DNA of 13,559 bases from an uncultured Collinsella sp. (GCA_900757505.1 CAAEOE010000072.1:1-13559), one strand, 5' to 3'. Positions 6,124 to 13,440 are shown, counted from the first letter of the stretch. Notes: generated from the letters alone by a model not told the origin. Numbers and translations are program-made.

Positions 6124-6858
6124 ATGTCCGAAGGCTGGAACATCCTAGTGGTTGATGACGAGCCCCCAATTAGGGCTGAGCTACGCTATCTGTTGGAAAA
6201 GGATACGCGTGTGGGTCAGATTGCCGAGGCGGGCAATGTCACCGAAGCCGTGGAGTCGATTCTGTCGAACAAGCCCGACGTGCTGTTTTTAGACATCACC
6301 ATGCCCGGTCGCTCGGGAATTGAGCTTGCCGAGACGCTGCAGAACCTAAAGACGCCGCCGGTCGTGGTGTTTGTGACGGCATTTGCCGAGTATGCGGCCG
6401 ATGCCTATAACCTCGATGCCGTCGATTACATCGTCAAGCCGGTCGAGGATGCCCGCCTGTCAAAGGCGCTCGACAAGATCGAGGCTGCCCTGGGCGCTCG
6501 CCGTGTTGTCCATGCTCCGCGCCAGCCTTTGCGCCTGACGGTGGATCGTGGGGGCAAAAAGGTGTTCATTCCCGTGGCGGATGTCTGCTACTTTGAGGCG
6601 CGCGCCGATTTTTGCAACGCCGTCTGCGCCGAGGGAACATATCTGATCAATGAGTCGATTTCCTCGCTTGAGCGACGTTTGGCCTCCGAGGGCTTTATCC
6701 GTGTCCACCGCAGCTATCTGGTCAATTTGGAAGACGTGCATAATGTCGAGATCGGTTCCACGGGTCTTATGGAGCTCAGGCTCGATCGCGTAACCTCGAC
6801 CGTGCCCGTGTCGCGTCGTCGCGCTGCCGAGGTTAAGGCGCATCTGGGGCTTGCGTAG
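6124..6858 (+). CDS. LytTR-family response regulator 1
   Basis: This is a 244-residue regulator with an N-terminal receiver domain and a C-terminal LytTR DNA-binding domain. The receiver has Asp11, Asp12 and Glu13, phospho-acceptor Asp57 (LFLDITMPG), Thr85 (FVTAFAEY) and Lys105 (YIVKPVED). The LytTR domain (about 137-242) shows VADVCYFEARADFCNAVC, FIRVHRSYLVNL and the final VSRRRAAEVKAHL. LytTR proteins bind paired direct repeats and usually activate nearby targets. It forms an operon with the kinase just upstream; ATG 6124 follows an AGAGGGG ribosome site. Candidate targets are its own module, the phospholipase/MFS genes downstream, or the glycosyltransferase module. I did not find an obvious consensus LytTR site. 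It is paralogous to the regulator at 12028. Confidence 0.92.
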   Translation: MSEGWNILVVDDEPPIRAELRYLLEKDTRVGQIAEAGNVTEAVESILSNKPDVLFLDITMPGRSGIELAETLQNLKTPPVVVFVTAFAEYAADAYNLDAVDYIVKPVEDARLSKALDKIEAALGARRVVHAPRQPLRLTVDRGGKKVFIPVADVCYFEARADFCNAVCAEGTYLINESISSLERRLASEGFIRVHRSYLVNLEDVHNVEIGSTGLMELRLDRVTSTVPVSRRRAAEVKAHLGLA

Positions 6859-6890
6859 ACAGTCTGCATGCCATCGTTTACCACCGTAGG

Positions 6891-6918
6891 TTTGGTATGG
6901 CCGCGCGGTGGGCATAAT
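6891..6918 (+). promoter_or_regulatory. Putative promoter of the phospholipase C family gene
   Basis: CATAAT (6913-6918) in GGGCATAATGG is a good -10 candidate 33 bases before the ATG at 6951. TTTGGT (6891-6896), at 16-base spacing, is a weak -35. CCACCG (6881-6886) and CGGTGG (6905-6910) form an inverted repeat overlapping the spacer. The same GGG-N-A-T/C-R-A-T-G context appears before the MFS and glycosyltransferase genes, which supports it modestly. Confidence 0.4.
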
Positions 6919-6950
6919 GGGTGACATCGAATGAAATCGAAAGGATTATT

Positions 6951-7895
6951 ATGCCTGCGCTCATTACGCATCATCTATTTGGCGAGGAAAGCATCGACCG
7001 TCTTCCGCAGGGCGTTATTACGTCCGACGAGGAACGCATTGCTTTTATCCTGGGCAACCAGGGTCCCGACCCGTTTTTCTTTCACATTCTGACACCGCGT
7101 GTTTCCGACTGCACGCTGCTGGCGCAGGTCATGCATCGGTCGCGCATGTCTCGCCAGTTCGCGTGCCTGCGCGACGGCGTGTCGCATCTGCTGCCGCGCG
7201 ACGCCAGCTTGGGTCGCGCCTTTGCGCTGGGCCTGCTGTCTCATTACGTGCTCGACCGCAACGCCCATCCCTTTGTCTATGAGCAGCAGTTTGGCATCGT
7301 GGAGTCCGATTCAGAGCTTGAGGATTCGAGCAGTCAGGTCCATGCCGTGATCGAGAGCGACCTGGATGTACTGATGCTGCAGCTTAAACGCGATGGCGCT
7401 ACGGTCGACGATTACCCGCCGGCGGGCGAGATCGTCACCACCGATCGCATCAATCGCGTGGCCGGCGTGCTGATGAGCTATGTTGCCGGACGCGTGTACG
7501 GCATTGACATTCCGGCGGGGGAGTACGGTGCTGCCGTTGCCAATATGCAGCGACTTTACCGCGCGATTGAGCCGGCCGGCTCCGCAAAGACGCGCGCGAT
7601 CTCGCTGGTTGAGGGCTTGGTGCACGACTACTCGCTGCTCGACGGCCTTGCGCACCGCGTGACGACCGAGCTGCCCGAGCGTACCGGCAACCTGGGCCAC
7701 TTGGCATGGAAGAACCCCTTTACCGATGAAGTCTCGACCGAGAGCTTCCCCGAGGTCTTTGACCGCACGCTGCTCGATTACGAGTGCACGGTTGCCCGCT
7801 TTATCGAGACCGGCGATATGGAAGCCGTGACCAACCATGTCAATTACAGCGGTCGCGTGCTCAATGCCGATGAGGAGTTCGACCGCGAGGAATAG
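6951..7895 (+). CDS. Zinc-dependent phospholipase C family protein (cytosolic type)
   Basis: This is a 314-residue protein matching the zinc-dependent phospholipase C / S1-P1 nuclease-like family (PF00882). Likely metal ligands are spread as in the family: MPALITHH at the N-terminus (His7/His8), Asp40 in GNQGPDPFFF, His98 and Asp102 in LLSHYVLDRNAHPF, His106, and His131 with Glu135 in HAVIESDLD. No signal peptide is visible, unlike secreted clostridial toxins, so a cytosolic hydrolase for phospholipid or another phosphoester is likely; the real substrate of such intracellular members is, as far as I know, not established. ATG 6951 follows GAAAGGA (6939-6945) with 5-base spacing; an upstream in-frame GTG (6921) has no comparable site. 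It has its own probable promoter after the LytTR regulator. Confidence 0.8.
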   Translation: MPALITHHLFGEESIDRLPQGVITSDEERIAFILGNQGPDPFFFHILTPRVSDCTLLAQVMHRSRMSRQFACLRDGVSHLLPRDASLGRAFALGLLSHYVLDRNAHPFVYEQQFGIVESDSELEDSSSQVHAVIESDLDVLMLQLKRDGATVDDYPPAGEIVTTDRINRVAGVLMSYVAGRVYGIDIPAGEYGAAVANMQRLYRAIEPAGSAKTRAISLVEGLVHDYSLLDGLAHRVTTELPERTGNLGHLAWKNPFTDEVSTESFPEVFDRTLLDYECTVARFIETGDMEAVTNHVNYSGRVLNADEEFDREE

Positions 7896-7949
7896 GGCTC
7901 ATGCGTGCCCCTTTGCCGAATCCTTACCGGTGCTTCTGGACAATTGGGG

Positions 7950-7955
7950 TACGAT
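7950..7955 (+). promoter_or_regulatory. Putative -10 element of the MFS gene
   Basis: TACGAT in GGGGTACGATGAA lies 41 bases before the MFS start and resembles the -10-like hexamers before the phospholipase (CATAAT) and glycosyltransferase (TATGAT) genes, all followed by G. TTACCG (7924-7929) is the nearest -35-like hexamer, at an over-long 20-base spacing. No terminator is visible after the phospholipase gene, so read-through is also possible. Confidence 0.3.
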
Positions 7956-7996
7956 GAACTAACTGCATATCGGGCAAATACGAAGGGTCCCTGTCC

Positions 7997-9256
7997 ATGA
8001 AATACACCAAGCTCGAGCGTAACTGGGTTATGTACGATGTGGGCAATTCGGCCCTCGTGCTGCTCAATACCTCGGTGGTGCCCATTTACTTTAACGCCAT
8101 CAATACCGGCGCTTCCTCGGCCGACCTGGTGGTCGCTTGGGGCAATGCGCAGACGATCGCCTCGCTGGTCATCGCCATGCTCATGCCCATTCTGGGCGCA
8201 CTTGCCGACTACGCCGGCAACAAGATCAAGTTCTTCTTGGGCTTCTTCCTCACGGGCCTGGTGCTTTGCCTGGCGCAGGCTATCCCAATGTCCGCCATGG
8301 CATTTTTGACCGTGTACGTGCTGTGCACCATCGGCCTTAACTCTTCTATGACGTTCTACGACGCCATGCTGCCTGACATTACCACCGACGAGCGCATGGA
8401 CGCCGTGTCCAGCTCGGGTTATGCCTGGGGCTACATCGGTTCCACCGTGCCGTTCGTCATCTGCCTGGCGCTCATCATGGGTGGCCCCGCTCTTGGCATC
8501 CCCACCATGCTGGCAACGCGTCTGTCGTTTATCATCACTGGTGCCTGGTGGCTCATCTTTACCCTGCCGCTCATTCGCACCTATAAGCAAAAGTACGGTC
8601 GCGAGCGCGGTCCCGAGGACACCATCGGCCACATCGTGGGCGGTGTGTTCTCCGAGGTCGGACACACCATGCGCGAGATTGCCCACAATAAGACCGTGCT
8701 GGTCTACATGATCGCGTTCTTCTTCTATATCGACGGTGTGCACACGGTCATTTCCATGGCCACCAGTTACGGATCGGCCTTGGGCATCGATTCGACGCAG
8801 CTGGTGCTGGCGCTGCTCGTTACGCAGTTCGTGGCCTTTCCGTCCGCCATCATCTACGGCAAGCTCGCCGGACGCGTGGGCACGCTCAACATGATCCTGG
8901 TGGCGGTCGCCGCCTACATGGGGATTGTGCTGTTCGCCGCGTTCTTCCTAAAGACCGCCTTTGAATTCTGGGTGCTTGCCATTATGGTCGGCCTGTTCCA
9001 GGGCGGTGTGCAGGCGCTCAGCCGTAGCTACTTTGGCCGCATTATCCCCAAGGAAAAGTCCAACGAGTACTACGGCTTCTTTGACATCTTTGGTCGTTAT
9101 GCAAGCGTTATGGGCACCTTCCTGGTGTCGGTCGTCACCTCGCTGACCGGCAACCCGTCGCTGGGCGTCCTTTCCATTGGCGTGCTGCTGGTCGTTGGCT
9201 TTATGCTACTGGTCCGCCTGTCCCGCATGACTCGGGCGGCAGAGCATGCCGCATAG
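7997..9256 (+). CDS. MFS transporter, Atg22/UMF1 family
   Basis: This is a 419-residue transporter with about twelve membrane segments. It has the hallmarks of the Atg22-like (UMF1, PF11700) branch of the major facilitator superfamily: YDVGNSAL near the N-terminus, SMTFYDAMLPDIT, a DAVSSSGYAWGYIGS motif, FFFYIDGVHTVI, and QGGVQALSRSYFGRIIPKEKSNEYYGFFDIFG near the C-terminal half. Yeast Atg22 exports amino acids from the vacuole; the substrate of bacterial members is unknown, so efflux or uptake of amino acids or small metabolites is only a guess. ATG 7997 is preceded by GAAGGG (7982-7987), a weak site with rather long spacing. It stands between the two LytS/LytR modules and may be a target of either. 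Confidence 0.85.
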   Translation: MKYTKLERNWVMYDVGNSALVLLNTSVVPIYFNAINTGASSADLVVAWGNAQTIASLVIAMLMPILGALADYAGNKIKFFLGFFLTGLVLCLAQAIPMSAMAFLTVYVLCTIGLNSSMTFYDAMLPDITTDERMDAVSSSGYAWGYIGSTVPFVICLALIMGGPALGIPTMLATRLSFIITGAWWLIFTLPLIRTYKQKYGRERGPEDTIGHIVGGVFSEVGHTMREIAHNKTVLVYMIAFFFYIDGVHTVISMATSYGSALGIDSTQLVLALLVTQFVAFPSAIIYGKLAGRVGTLNMILVAVAAYMGIVLFAAFFLKTAFEFWVLAIMVGLFQGGVQALSRSYFGRIIPKEKSNEYYGFFDIFGRYASVMGTFLVSVVTSLTGNPSLGVLSIGVLLVVGFMLLVRLSRMTRAAEHAA

Positions 9257-9312
9257 GAGCGAGCGGCTATTGTGCCTGTCCACGGTACTCTTTTGGGGTT
9301 ATCCGCAATAAA

Positions 9313-9354
9313 CATTGCGACTTGCGAGCAATGATTTGCCCAAGTGGGTATGAT
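9313..9354 (+). promoter_or_regulatory. Dyad and putative -10 before the glycosyltransferase module
   Basis: CATTGC (9313-9318) and GCAATG (9328-9333) form a perfect 6-bp dyad; inside it TTGCGA occurs twice, seven bases apart (9316 and 9323 register, approximate). TATGAT (9349-9354) in GGGTATGATGG is a good -10 candidate, but no -35 is visible at 16-18 bases upstream; TTGCGA lies about 21 bases away. The dyad sits where an activator or repressor would bind. Confidence 0.38.
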
Positions 9355-9370
9355 GGAATCAGCTAGGTCG

Positions 9371-9406
9371 CGGGGCGTCGCCTGTGTTTGGCGGCGTCCC
9401 GTTTTT
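9371..9406 (+). terminator. Strong terminator/attenuator hairpin just before the glycosyltransferase
   Basis: CGGGGCGTCGCC (9371-9382) pairs along its full 12 bases with GGCGGCGTCCCG (9390-9401), with two G-T wobbles and a 7-base loop, followed at once by TTTTT. It is a textbook intrinsic terminator for the MFS gene. It ends 21 bases before the glycosyltransferase ATG and seven before its Shine-Dalgarno, so no promoter fits in between. The glycosyltransferase module must therefore be transcribed through it, which makes an attenuation role plausible. Confidence 0.75.
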
Positions 9407-9427
9407 GTGTTGCAGGGAGGGTAAGGC

Positions 9428-10615
9428 ATGAACGCCACGGTCGTGATTCCAACGTATTGGGCGGGCGATGACGCTTGCGCAAACGCCCCTGGCACCTATG
9501 ACCATTCGACGCGACTCAACGCCGACAATCCCGAACTCGACCGCTGCCTGGCCTCGCTTGAGCAGGTGTGCGACATCCCGCGCATCATCCTTTTGGTGGT
9601 CTGTCCTGTTTCTGCCACAGCCGATGTGTCGCTGCGCGTGCACGAGATTGTCGACGCGCATCCCACGCTCAAGGTCACCGTTGTCACCAACACCCAGGCC
9701 TCGCGCATCGCAGACCGGGTTGCTCAGATCGCGCCCAAGGGTTCGGGCGAGTGCGTGAGCCTGCGAGGCTACGGTGCCATCCGCAACATGGGGCTAGCCT
9801 GTGCCGCTGTGCTGGGGCATGACGCGGTTATCTTTTTGGATGACGATGAGACTGTCATCGACGCCGACTTTATGAAGCGCGCGACCTATGCGTTGGGGCA
9901 GCAGACGCGTCAGGGCTTGCCGATCTTGGTCAAGAGCGGCTATTTCTACGATCGCGACGGCTCGCCGCTGGCTCCCGCGGACAAGGCGGGCATCTGCCAT
10001 CGTTGGTGGACCAAGCGCATCGAGTTCAACCGTTGGATGAAAAAGGCGCTCTCGGGCACCCGCATCTCGCGCTCCAACTACGTGTGCGGCGGCCTGATGG
10101 CCCTGCACGCCCGCGCCTTTACGCGTGTGGCCTTTGACCCGTTTATCACCCGCGGCGAGGACTTGGATTACCTCTTTAACATGCGTATGTTTGGCTACGA
10201 CGTGTGGTTTGATAACGAGTGGACCGTGCGCCATCTGCCTCCGGAGTCCGAAAAGCGCTCACCGCGCTTTATGCAGGATGTATACCGTTGGTACTACGAA
10301 CGGGCCAAGTTGACGTTCGCCGCGCATCAAAAGGAGCTCATCTCCGTTACGGCGGCATCGCTCATGCCCTACCCGGGCCCGTGGATTTCGCGCGAGCTCG
10401 ACGACCGCGTGCGCAAGACCGCTATGGTCCGCAGCGTGTTTACCCGCGAGCATGAGGGCTACCTGCGCATTTGGCGCCATGGTATCGGCGAGGCAAAGGC
10501 CTATGCGCGCCAAAACGCTGCAAGCTACCTGCGTTTCCAGAGCTTTTGGCCTAAGATCATGGACGGGCTTTGGCGTGACGCACAACTGATCAGTATCCTG
10601 GAGGGGGCCGAATGA
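9428..10615 (+). CDS. GT-A fold glycosyltransferase, family 2-like
   Basis: This is a 395-residue cytosolic protein opening with the GT2-type strand ATVVIPTYW. It carries DDD in AVIFLDDDETVID (138-140) as the sugar-nucleotide/metal site, and GGLMALHARAF followed by RGEDLDYLFNMRMFG (Glu244/Asp245) as the likely acceptor/catalytic-base region. WTVRHLPP (His269) fits the closing metal-binding histidine seen in many GT-A enzymes. The C-terminal 120 residues (WYYERAKL onwards) are helical and I do not recognise them. No membrane segment is evident, so it probably works on a cytosolic or membrane-surface acceptor in glycan or glycolipid synthesis; donor and acceptor are unknown. AGGGAGGG (9414-9421) is the ribosome site. 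Its stop overlaps the second kinase start as ATGA, so the two are translationally coupled. Confidence 0.8.
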   Translation: MNATVVIPTYWAGDDACANAPGTYDHSTRLNADNPELDRCLASLEQVCDIPRIILLVVCPVSATADVSLRVHEIVDAHPTLKVTVVTNTQASRIADRVAQIAPKGSGECVSLRGYGAIRNMGLACAAVLGHDAVIFLDDDETVIDADFMKRATYALGQQTRQGLPILVKSGYFYDRDGSPLAPADKAGICHRWWTKRIEFNRWMKKALSGTRISRSNYVCGGLMALHARAFTRVAFDPFITRGEDLDYLFNMRMFGYDVWFDNEWTVRHLPPESEKRSPRFMQDVYRWYYERAKLTFAAHQKELISVTAASLMPYPGPWISRELDDRVRKTAMVRSVFTREHEGYLRIWRHGIGEAKAYARQNAASYLRFQSFWPKIMDGLWRDAQLISILEGAE

Positions 10616-11955
10616 TCGACCGCCGCGCCCAGCGCGATAGTTCAATATCAATCTTTCGCATCATTGCCGTTGCATGCGCCATTTGCGTGCTGGTGTACTT
10701 TATTTTTGCCTTGGTGACCGGTATCGAGCCGATCGCCACGGTGATTGCCTGCGCGCTGTTGTGCATCTTTCTGTGCATCTTTATCTTTTTGACGCTCAAT
10801 CCCGATTCGGTGCGCTCCCAGTACACCGAGGAGACGCTCTCGGTGGCCTCGGCCATGCTCGAGGACATTAAGGGCGGTCTGACGCAGGAGTCGGCGCGTT
10901 TGGTGTGCCGGCGCATTTTGCCCGAGACGCGCGCCATGACGGTGGCCATCACCGACGAGGACAACGTGCTTGCCTGCGCGGGCGAGTTTGAGGAAAAACT
11001 GCTGCCCGATACTCCCATCCACACGCTTGCCACACGCTACGTTATCGAACATGGCATCGTGCAGTCGTTCAACCGTATGGTGGATGTCGTGGGCTCGGAC
11101 GGCTCGCACAACCAAGTTCCCGCCGGCATTATCGCCCCCATCAAGGTGGGCGATCGTACCGTCGGCACGCTCAAGTTCTACTACAAGACCCCGCGCGCCG
11201 TCGACCGTACCCAGTATGCGCTTGCCTCGGGCTTTGCCGAGATCTTGTCCACGCAGCTCGCCATCCACGAGCTCGAGGTGCAAAAGGAACTCACGGCGCG
11301 CGCCGAGGTGCGTGCGCTGCAGGCGCAGATTAACCCGCACTTCCTGTTCAACACGCTGAACACCATTGCATCGTTTACGCGCACCGACCCGCTGCGGGCC
11401 CGCGAACTGCTTCGTGAGTTCTCATCGTTCTATCGTGCTACACTCGACAACTCGGGATCGCTTATTCCGGTCTCGCGCGAGGTCGCACAGACCAAGCGCT
11501 ACCTTACCTTTGAGAAGGCCCGCTTTGGCGAGGACCGCGTGCTTGCGACGTTCGATGTGTCCGAGGACGTGGAAGATACGCTGGTGCCGGCGTTCGTGAT
11601 CCAGCCGATTGTCGAGAACGCCGTACGTCATGGTATGGGCGATGACGACGCCCTGAGGATCGACGTGACCGTTCACCAAGACGGCGAGGATGCAATCTTG
11701 ATTGCCGTGGCCGATAATGGCGTGGGCATGGATGAGGGTACCGCCGCCAGACTGTTTGACGAGCGCTCTGCCCGTCCCGACGCCAGCTCTCCCCAGGGTG
11801 GCGGCGCCGGTGTGGCCATGCACAATATTTCGGAGCGCATCCATCGCTTTTATGGGCCGCACTCCTATACGCGTGTCGAATCGGCGCCGGGCAAGGGCAC
11901 CAAAGTGCTCCTTCATCTTGATTTGTCAGAGAGCATCTTTGACATTCAAGAGTAA
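10612..11955 (+). CDS. LytS/YehU-type sensor histidine kinase 2
   Basis: This is a 447-residue kinase with the same architecture as the one at 4694. Two transmembrane segments (about 12-35 and 40-62) are joined by a turn of about four residues, followed by a GAF-like region (about 70-220, with PAGIIAPIKVGDRTVGTLKFYY). The His_kinase box LQAQINPHFLFNTLNT has His243. The ATPase domain has IVENAVRHG (Asn336), ADNGVGM (367-373) and GAGVAMHNISERI. The linker LASGFAEILSTQLAIHELEVQKELTARAEVRALQ closely matches kinase 1, showing paralogy. It begins within the ATGA overlap with the glycosyltransferase and has GGAGGGGG upstream. Sensing must be intramembrane or cytosolic because almost nothing is exposed outside. 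Its partner is the LytTR regulator 72 bases downstream. Confidence 0.9.
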   Translation: MIDRRAQRDSSISIFRIIAVACAICVLVYFIFALVTGIEPIATVIACALLCIFLCIFIFLTLNPDSVRSQYTEETLSVASAMLEDIKGGLTQESARLVCRRILPETRAMTVAITDEDNVLACAGEFEEKLLPDTPIHTLATRYVIEHGIVQSFNRMVDVVGSDGSHNQVPAGIIAPIKVGDRTVGTLKFYYKTPRAVDRTQYALASGFAEILSTQLAIHELEVQKELTARAEVRALQAQINPHFLFNTLNTIASFTRTDPLRARELLREFSSFYRATLDNSGSLIPVSREVAQTKRYLTFEKARFGEDRVLATFDVSEDVEDTLVPAFVIQPIVENAVRHGMGDDDALRIDVTVHQDGEDAILIAVADNGVGMDEGTAARLFDERSARPDASSPQGGGAGVAMHNISERIHRFYGPHSYTRVESAPGKGTKVLLHLDLSESIFDIQE

Positions 11956-11964
11956 AATAAAAGG

Positions 11965-12002
11965 CTACGGGCTCAACGTCATGCGACGGATGCCCGGCGT
12001 AG
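11965..12002 (+). promoter_or_regulatory. Rod-like hairpin between kinase 2 and regulator 2
   Basis: Nested complementary blocks CTAC/GTAG, GGGC/GCCC and CGTC/GACG can fold the spacer into one interrupted stem capped by ATGC. It ends ten bases before the GAAAGG ribosome site of the regulator. There is no T-run, so it is not a terminator; mRNA processing or setting the kinase-to-regulator ratio is possible. No such structure is evident in the 38-base spacer of module 1. Confidence 0.4.
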
Positions 12003-12027
12003 TTAGTTGACGAAAGGTTTTATCCCT

Positions 12028-12744
12028 ATGCTGCGTGCGATGATTGTGGATGATGAGGCGCCGGCTCGCTCGGAGCTTCGCTTCCTGCTCGAGCAAACGG
12101 GCAAGATCGGCACGATCACGGAGGCGTCGAGCGTCCGCTCCGCCATCGAGATGCTTATGGAAAGTCGCGTGGATGTCGTGTTTCTCGATATCTCGATGCC
12201 CGGTGCCTCGGGCCTGCAACTTGCCGAGGCGCTGCATAAGCTCAAAAATCCGCCGGCGATCGTGTTTGTGACTGCGTATAGCGACCATGCGGTCGAGGCA
12301 TTCGACGTGGATGCCGTCGATTATCTGATGAAGCCGGTCGAGGAAGCTCGCTTGGATCGCGCGATCGAGAAGGTCATGCAACGCGCCAAGCCGGTTACGG
12401 ACAGCAAGGTGACCATCGAGCGTATCCCGGTGGAAAAGGGTGGCCGCAAGGTGCTCATTCCCGTGGACGACATTCGCTTTATCATGGCCAAGGACGATTA
12501 CTCCTGCATCTATACCGTCGATGATCGCTTTTTGTCGACGACCTCGCTGGCGCAGTTTGAGGCCAAGCTCTGCGACTTTGGCTTCTTCCGTGTTCACCGC
12601 CGCTATATCGTCAACTTGGCGTGCGTTACGGACGTCGAGACGGTGCCCTCGGGCGCCATCCAGCTGGGCATTACGGGCGTCGACGAACGCGTGCCGGTTT
12701 CGCGCCGCCGCGTCGTGCCGCTCAAGAAGGCCCTGAGTCTCTAG
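12028..12744 (+). CDS. LytTR-family response regulator 2
   Basis: This is a 238-residue receiver plus LytTR protein paralogous to the regulator at 6124. The receiver has Asp8, Asp9 and Glu10, phospho-acceptor Asp54 (VFLDISMPG), Thr82 (FVTAYSDH) and Lys102 (YLMKPVEE). The LytTR domain (about 128-236) has VDDIRFIMAKDDYSCIYT, FFRVHRRYIVNL and VPVSRRRVVPLKKAL. I use ATG 12028, which starts MLRAMIVDDE and has GAAAGG ten bases upstream; an in-frame TTG at 12007 would put the ribosome site inside the gene. Receiver and DNA-binding motifs are very close to regulator 1, so shared or overlapping targets and cross-phosphorylation are realistic possibilities. A strong terminator follows, ending the module. 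Confidence 0.92.
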   Translation: MLRAMIVDDEAPARSELRFLLEQTGKIGTITEASSVRSAIEMLMESRVDVVFLDISMPGASGLQLAEALHKLKNPPAIVFVTAYSDHAVEAFDVDAVDYLMKPVEEARLDRAIEKVMQRAKPVTDSKVTIERIPVEKGGRKVLIPVDDIRFIMAKDDYSCIYTVDDRFLSTTSLAQFEAKLCDFGFFRVHRRYIVNLACVTDVETVPSGAIQLGITGVDERVPVSRRRVVPLKKALSL

Positions 12745-12750
12745 CACACT

Positions 12751-12801
12751 GGCCCCGCAGCCCTGTAGACCCATCGTCTGCGGAGCCGTGGGGCCTTTTT
12801 T
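12751..12801 (+). terminator. Intrinsic terminator after regulator 2
   Basis: GGCCCC (12751-12756) pairs with GGGGCC (12790-12795), with an inner GCAG/CTGC pairing inside a longer loop, followed by TTTTTT. It starts six bases after the regulator stop and closes the glycosyltransferase-kinase-regulator operon. Confidence 0.75.
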
Positions 12802-12840
12802 GTATGTATCTGCCGAATCGTTTTTTGCGGAAGGGATCCC

Positions 12841-13308
12841 ATGAACAGTGCAAGCGCCAAGCGCATCGACATCATCTCGGACACCCACGGCTATTTATCG
12901 CCTGCGCTCCTGGACGAGCTTGAGGGCGCAGACCTGATCATCCACGCCGGCGACCTTACGTCAGAGATGGACTACGAGCACCTATGCACCATCGCCCCCG
13001 TGCGGGCCGTACTGGGCAACAACGATTACTACCGCGACTACGGCCCCGATGTGGATCGCCTGGCGCTCTTTACCTACGAAGGCCTCAAATTCGCCGTAGC
13101 CCACTACCGCGAAGACCTTCCGGTGGGATCCGTGGACGTAGCCATCAACGGCCACACCCACGTAACCAAAGAAGCCCAAGTGGGCCGCTGCCTAGTCCTC
13201 AACCCGGGCAGCGCCAGCTACCCCAGAGGCAGCCGAGGCCCCACCATGGCCAGAATGCTCGTCAAAGACGGCAAGATACTGACCACTAAGTTTATTGACT
13301 TGGACTAA
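12841..13308 (+). CDS. YfcE/MJ0936-type metallophosphoesterase
   Basis: This is a 155-residue cytosolic phosphodiesterase of the small calcineurin-like Metallophos_2 (PF12850) group. The two-metal site is complete: Asp14 and His16 (SDTHG), Asp38 (HAGDL), Asn60 (GNND), His88 (VAHYRED), His105 and His107 (NGHTH). Length and the final NPGSASYPRG motif, which precedes the last strands, match YfcE-like enzymes. Such enzymes hydrolyse phosphodiester model substrates with manganese; the physiological substrate is usually unknown. Usual members have VTHG at the fourth histidine; VAHYRE here is a slight variant. ATG 12841 follows GGAAGGG with 6-7 base spacing. Terminators on both sides show it is transcribed on its own, although I see no clear promoter in the 39 bases between. 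Confidence 0.88.
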   Translation: MNSASAKRIDIISDTHGYLSPALLDELEGADLIIHAGDLTSEMDYEHLCTIAPVRAVLGNNDYYRDYGPDVDRLALFTYEGLKFAVAHYREDLPVGSVDVAINGHTHVTKEAQVGRCLVLNPGSASYPRGSRGPTMARMLVKDGKILTTKFIDLD

Positions 13309-13315
13309 CCGCAAC

Positions 13316-13350
13316 AAAAACGGGGGATGCACAACGCATCTCCCGTTTTT
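13316..13350. terminator. Strong bidirectional intrinsic terminator
   Basis: AAAAACGGGGGATGC (13316-13330) pairs with GCATCTCCCGTTTTT (13336-13350) over 15 positions with one G-T wobble and a 5-base loop. The A-run and T-run flanks make it work in both directions: for the metallophosphoesterase on the plus strand and for any minus-strand transcript entering from the right. Confidence 0.88.
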
Positions 13351-13409
13351 CTTTGAGCCAAAGTCAGAAGTCCAACCAGAACAATCAGACCAACCCCGCC
13401 GGGAAGCAC

Positions 13410-13440
13410 GCGGGCTAGCCGCGCAGCGGCGCACGCCCGC
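13410..13440. repeat. GC-rich palindromic hairpin
   Basis: GCGGGC (13410-13415) pairs with GCCCGC (13435-13440), and GCCGC (13418-13422) with GCGGC (13426-13430), giving a stable interrupted stem with a 3-base loop. Just outside, CAACCCCGCC (13391-13400) is roughly complementary to a GGCGGGGGTT run near 13487-13496. No T-run follows. The structure and lack of coding potential suggest a REP-like element, but I cannot test its copy number. Confidence 0.4.
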
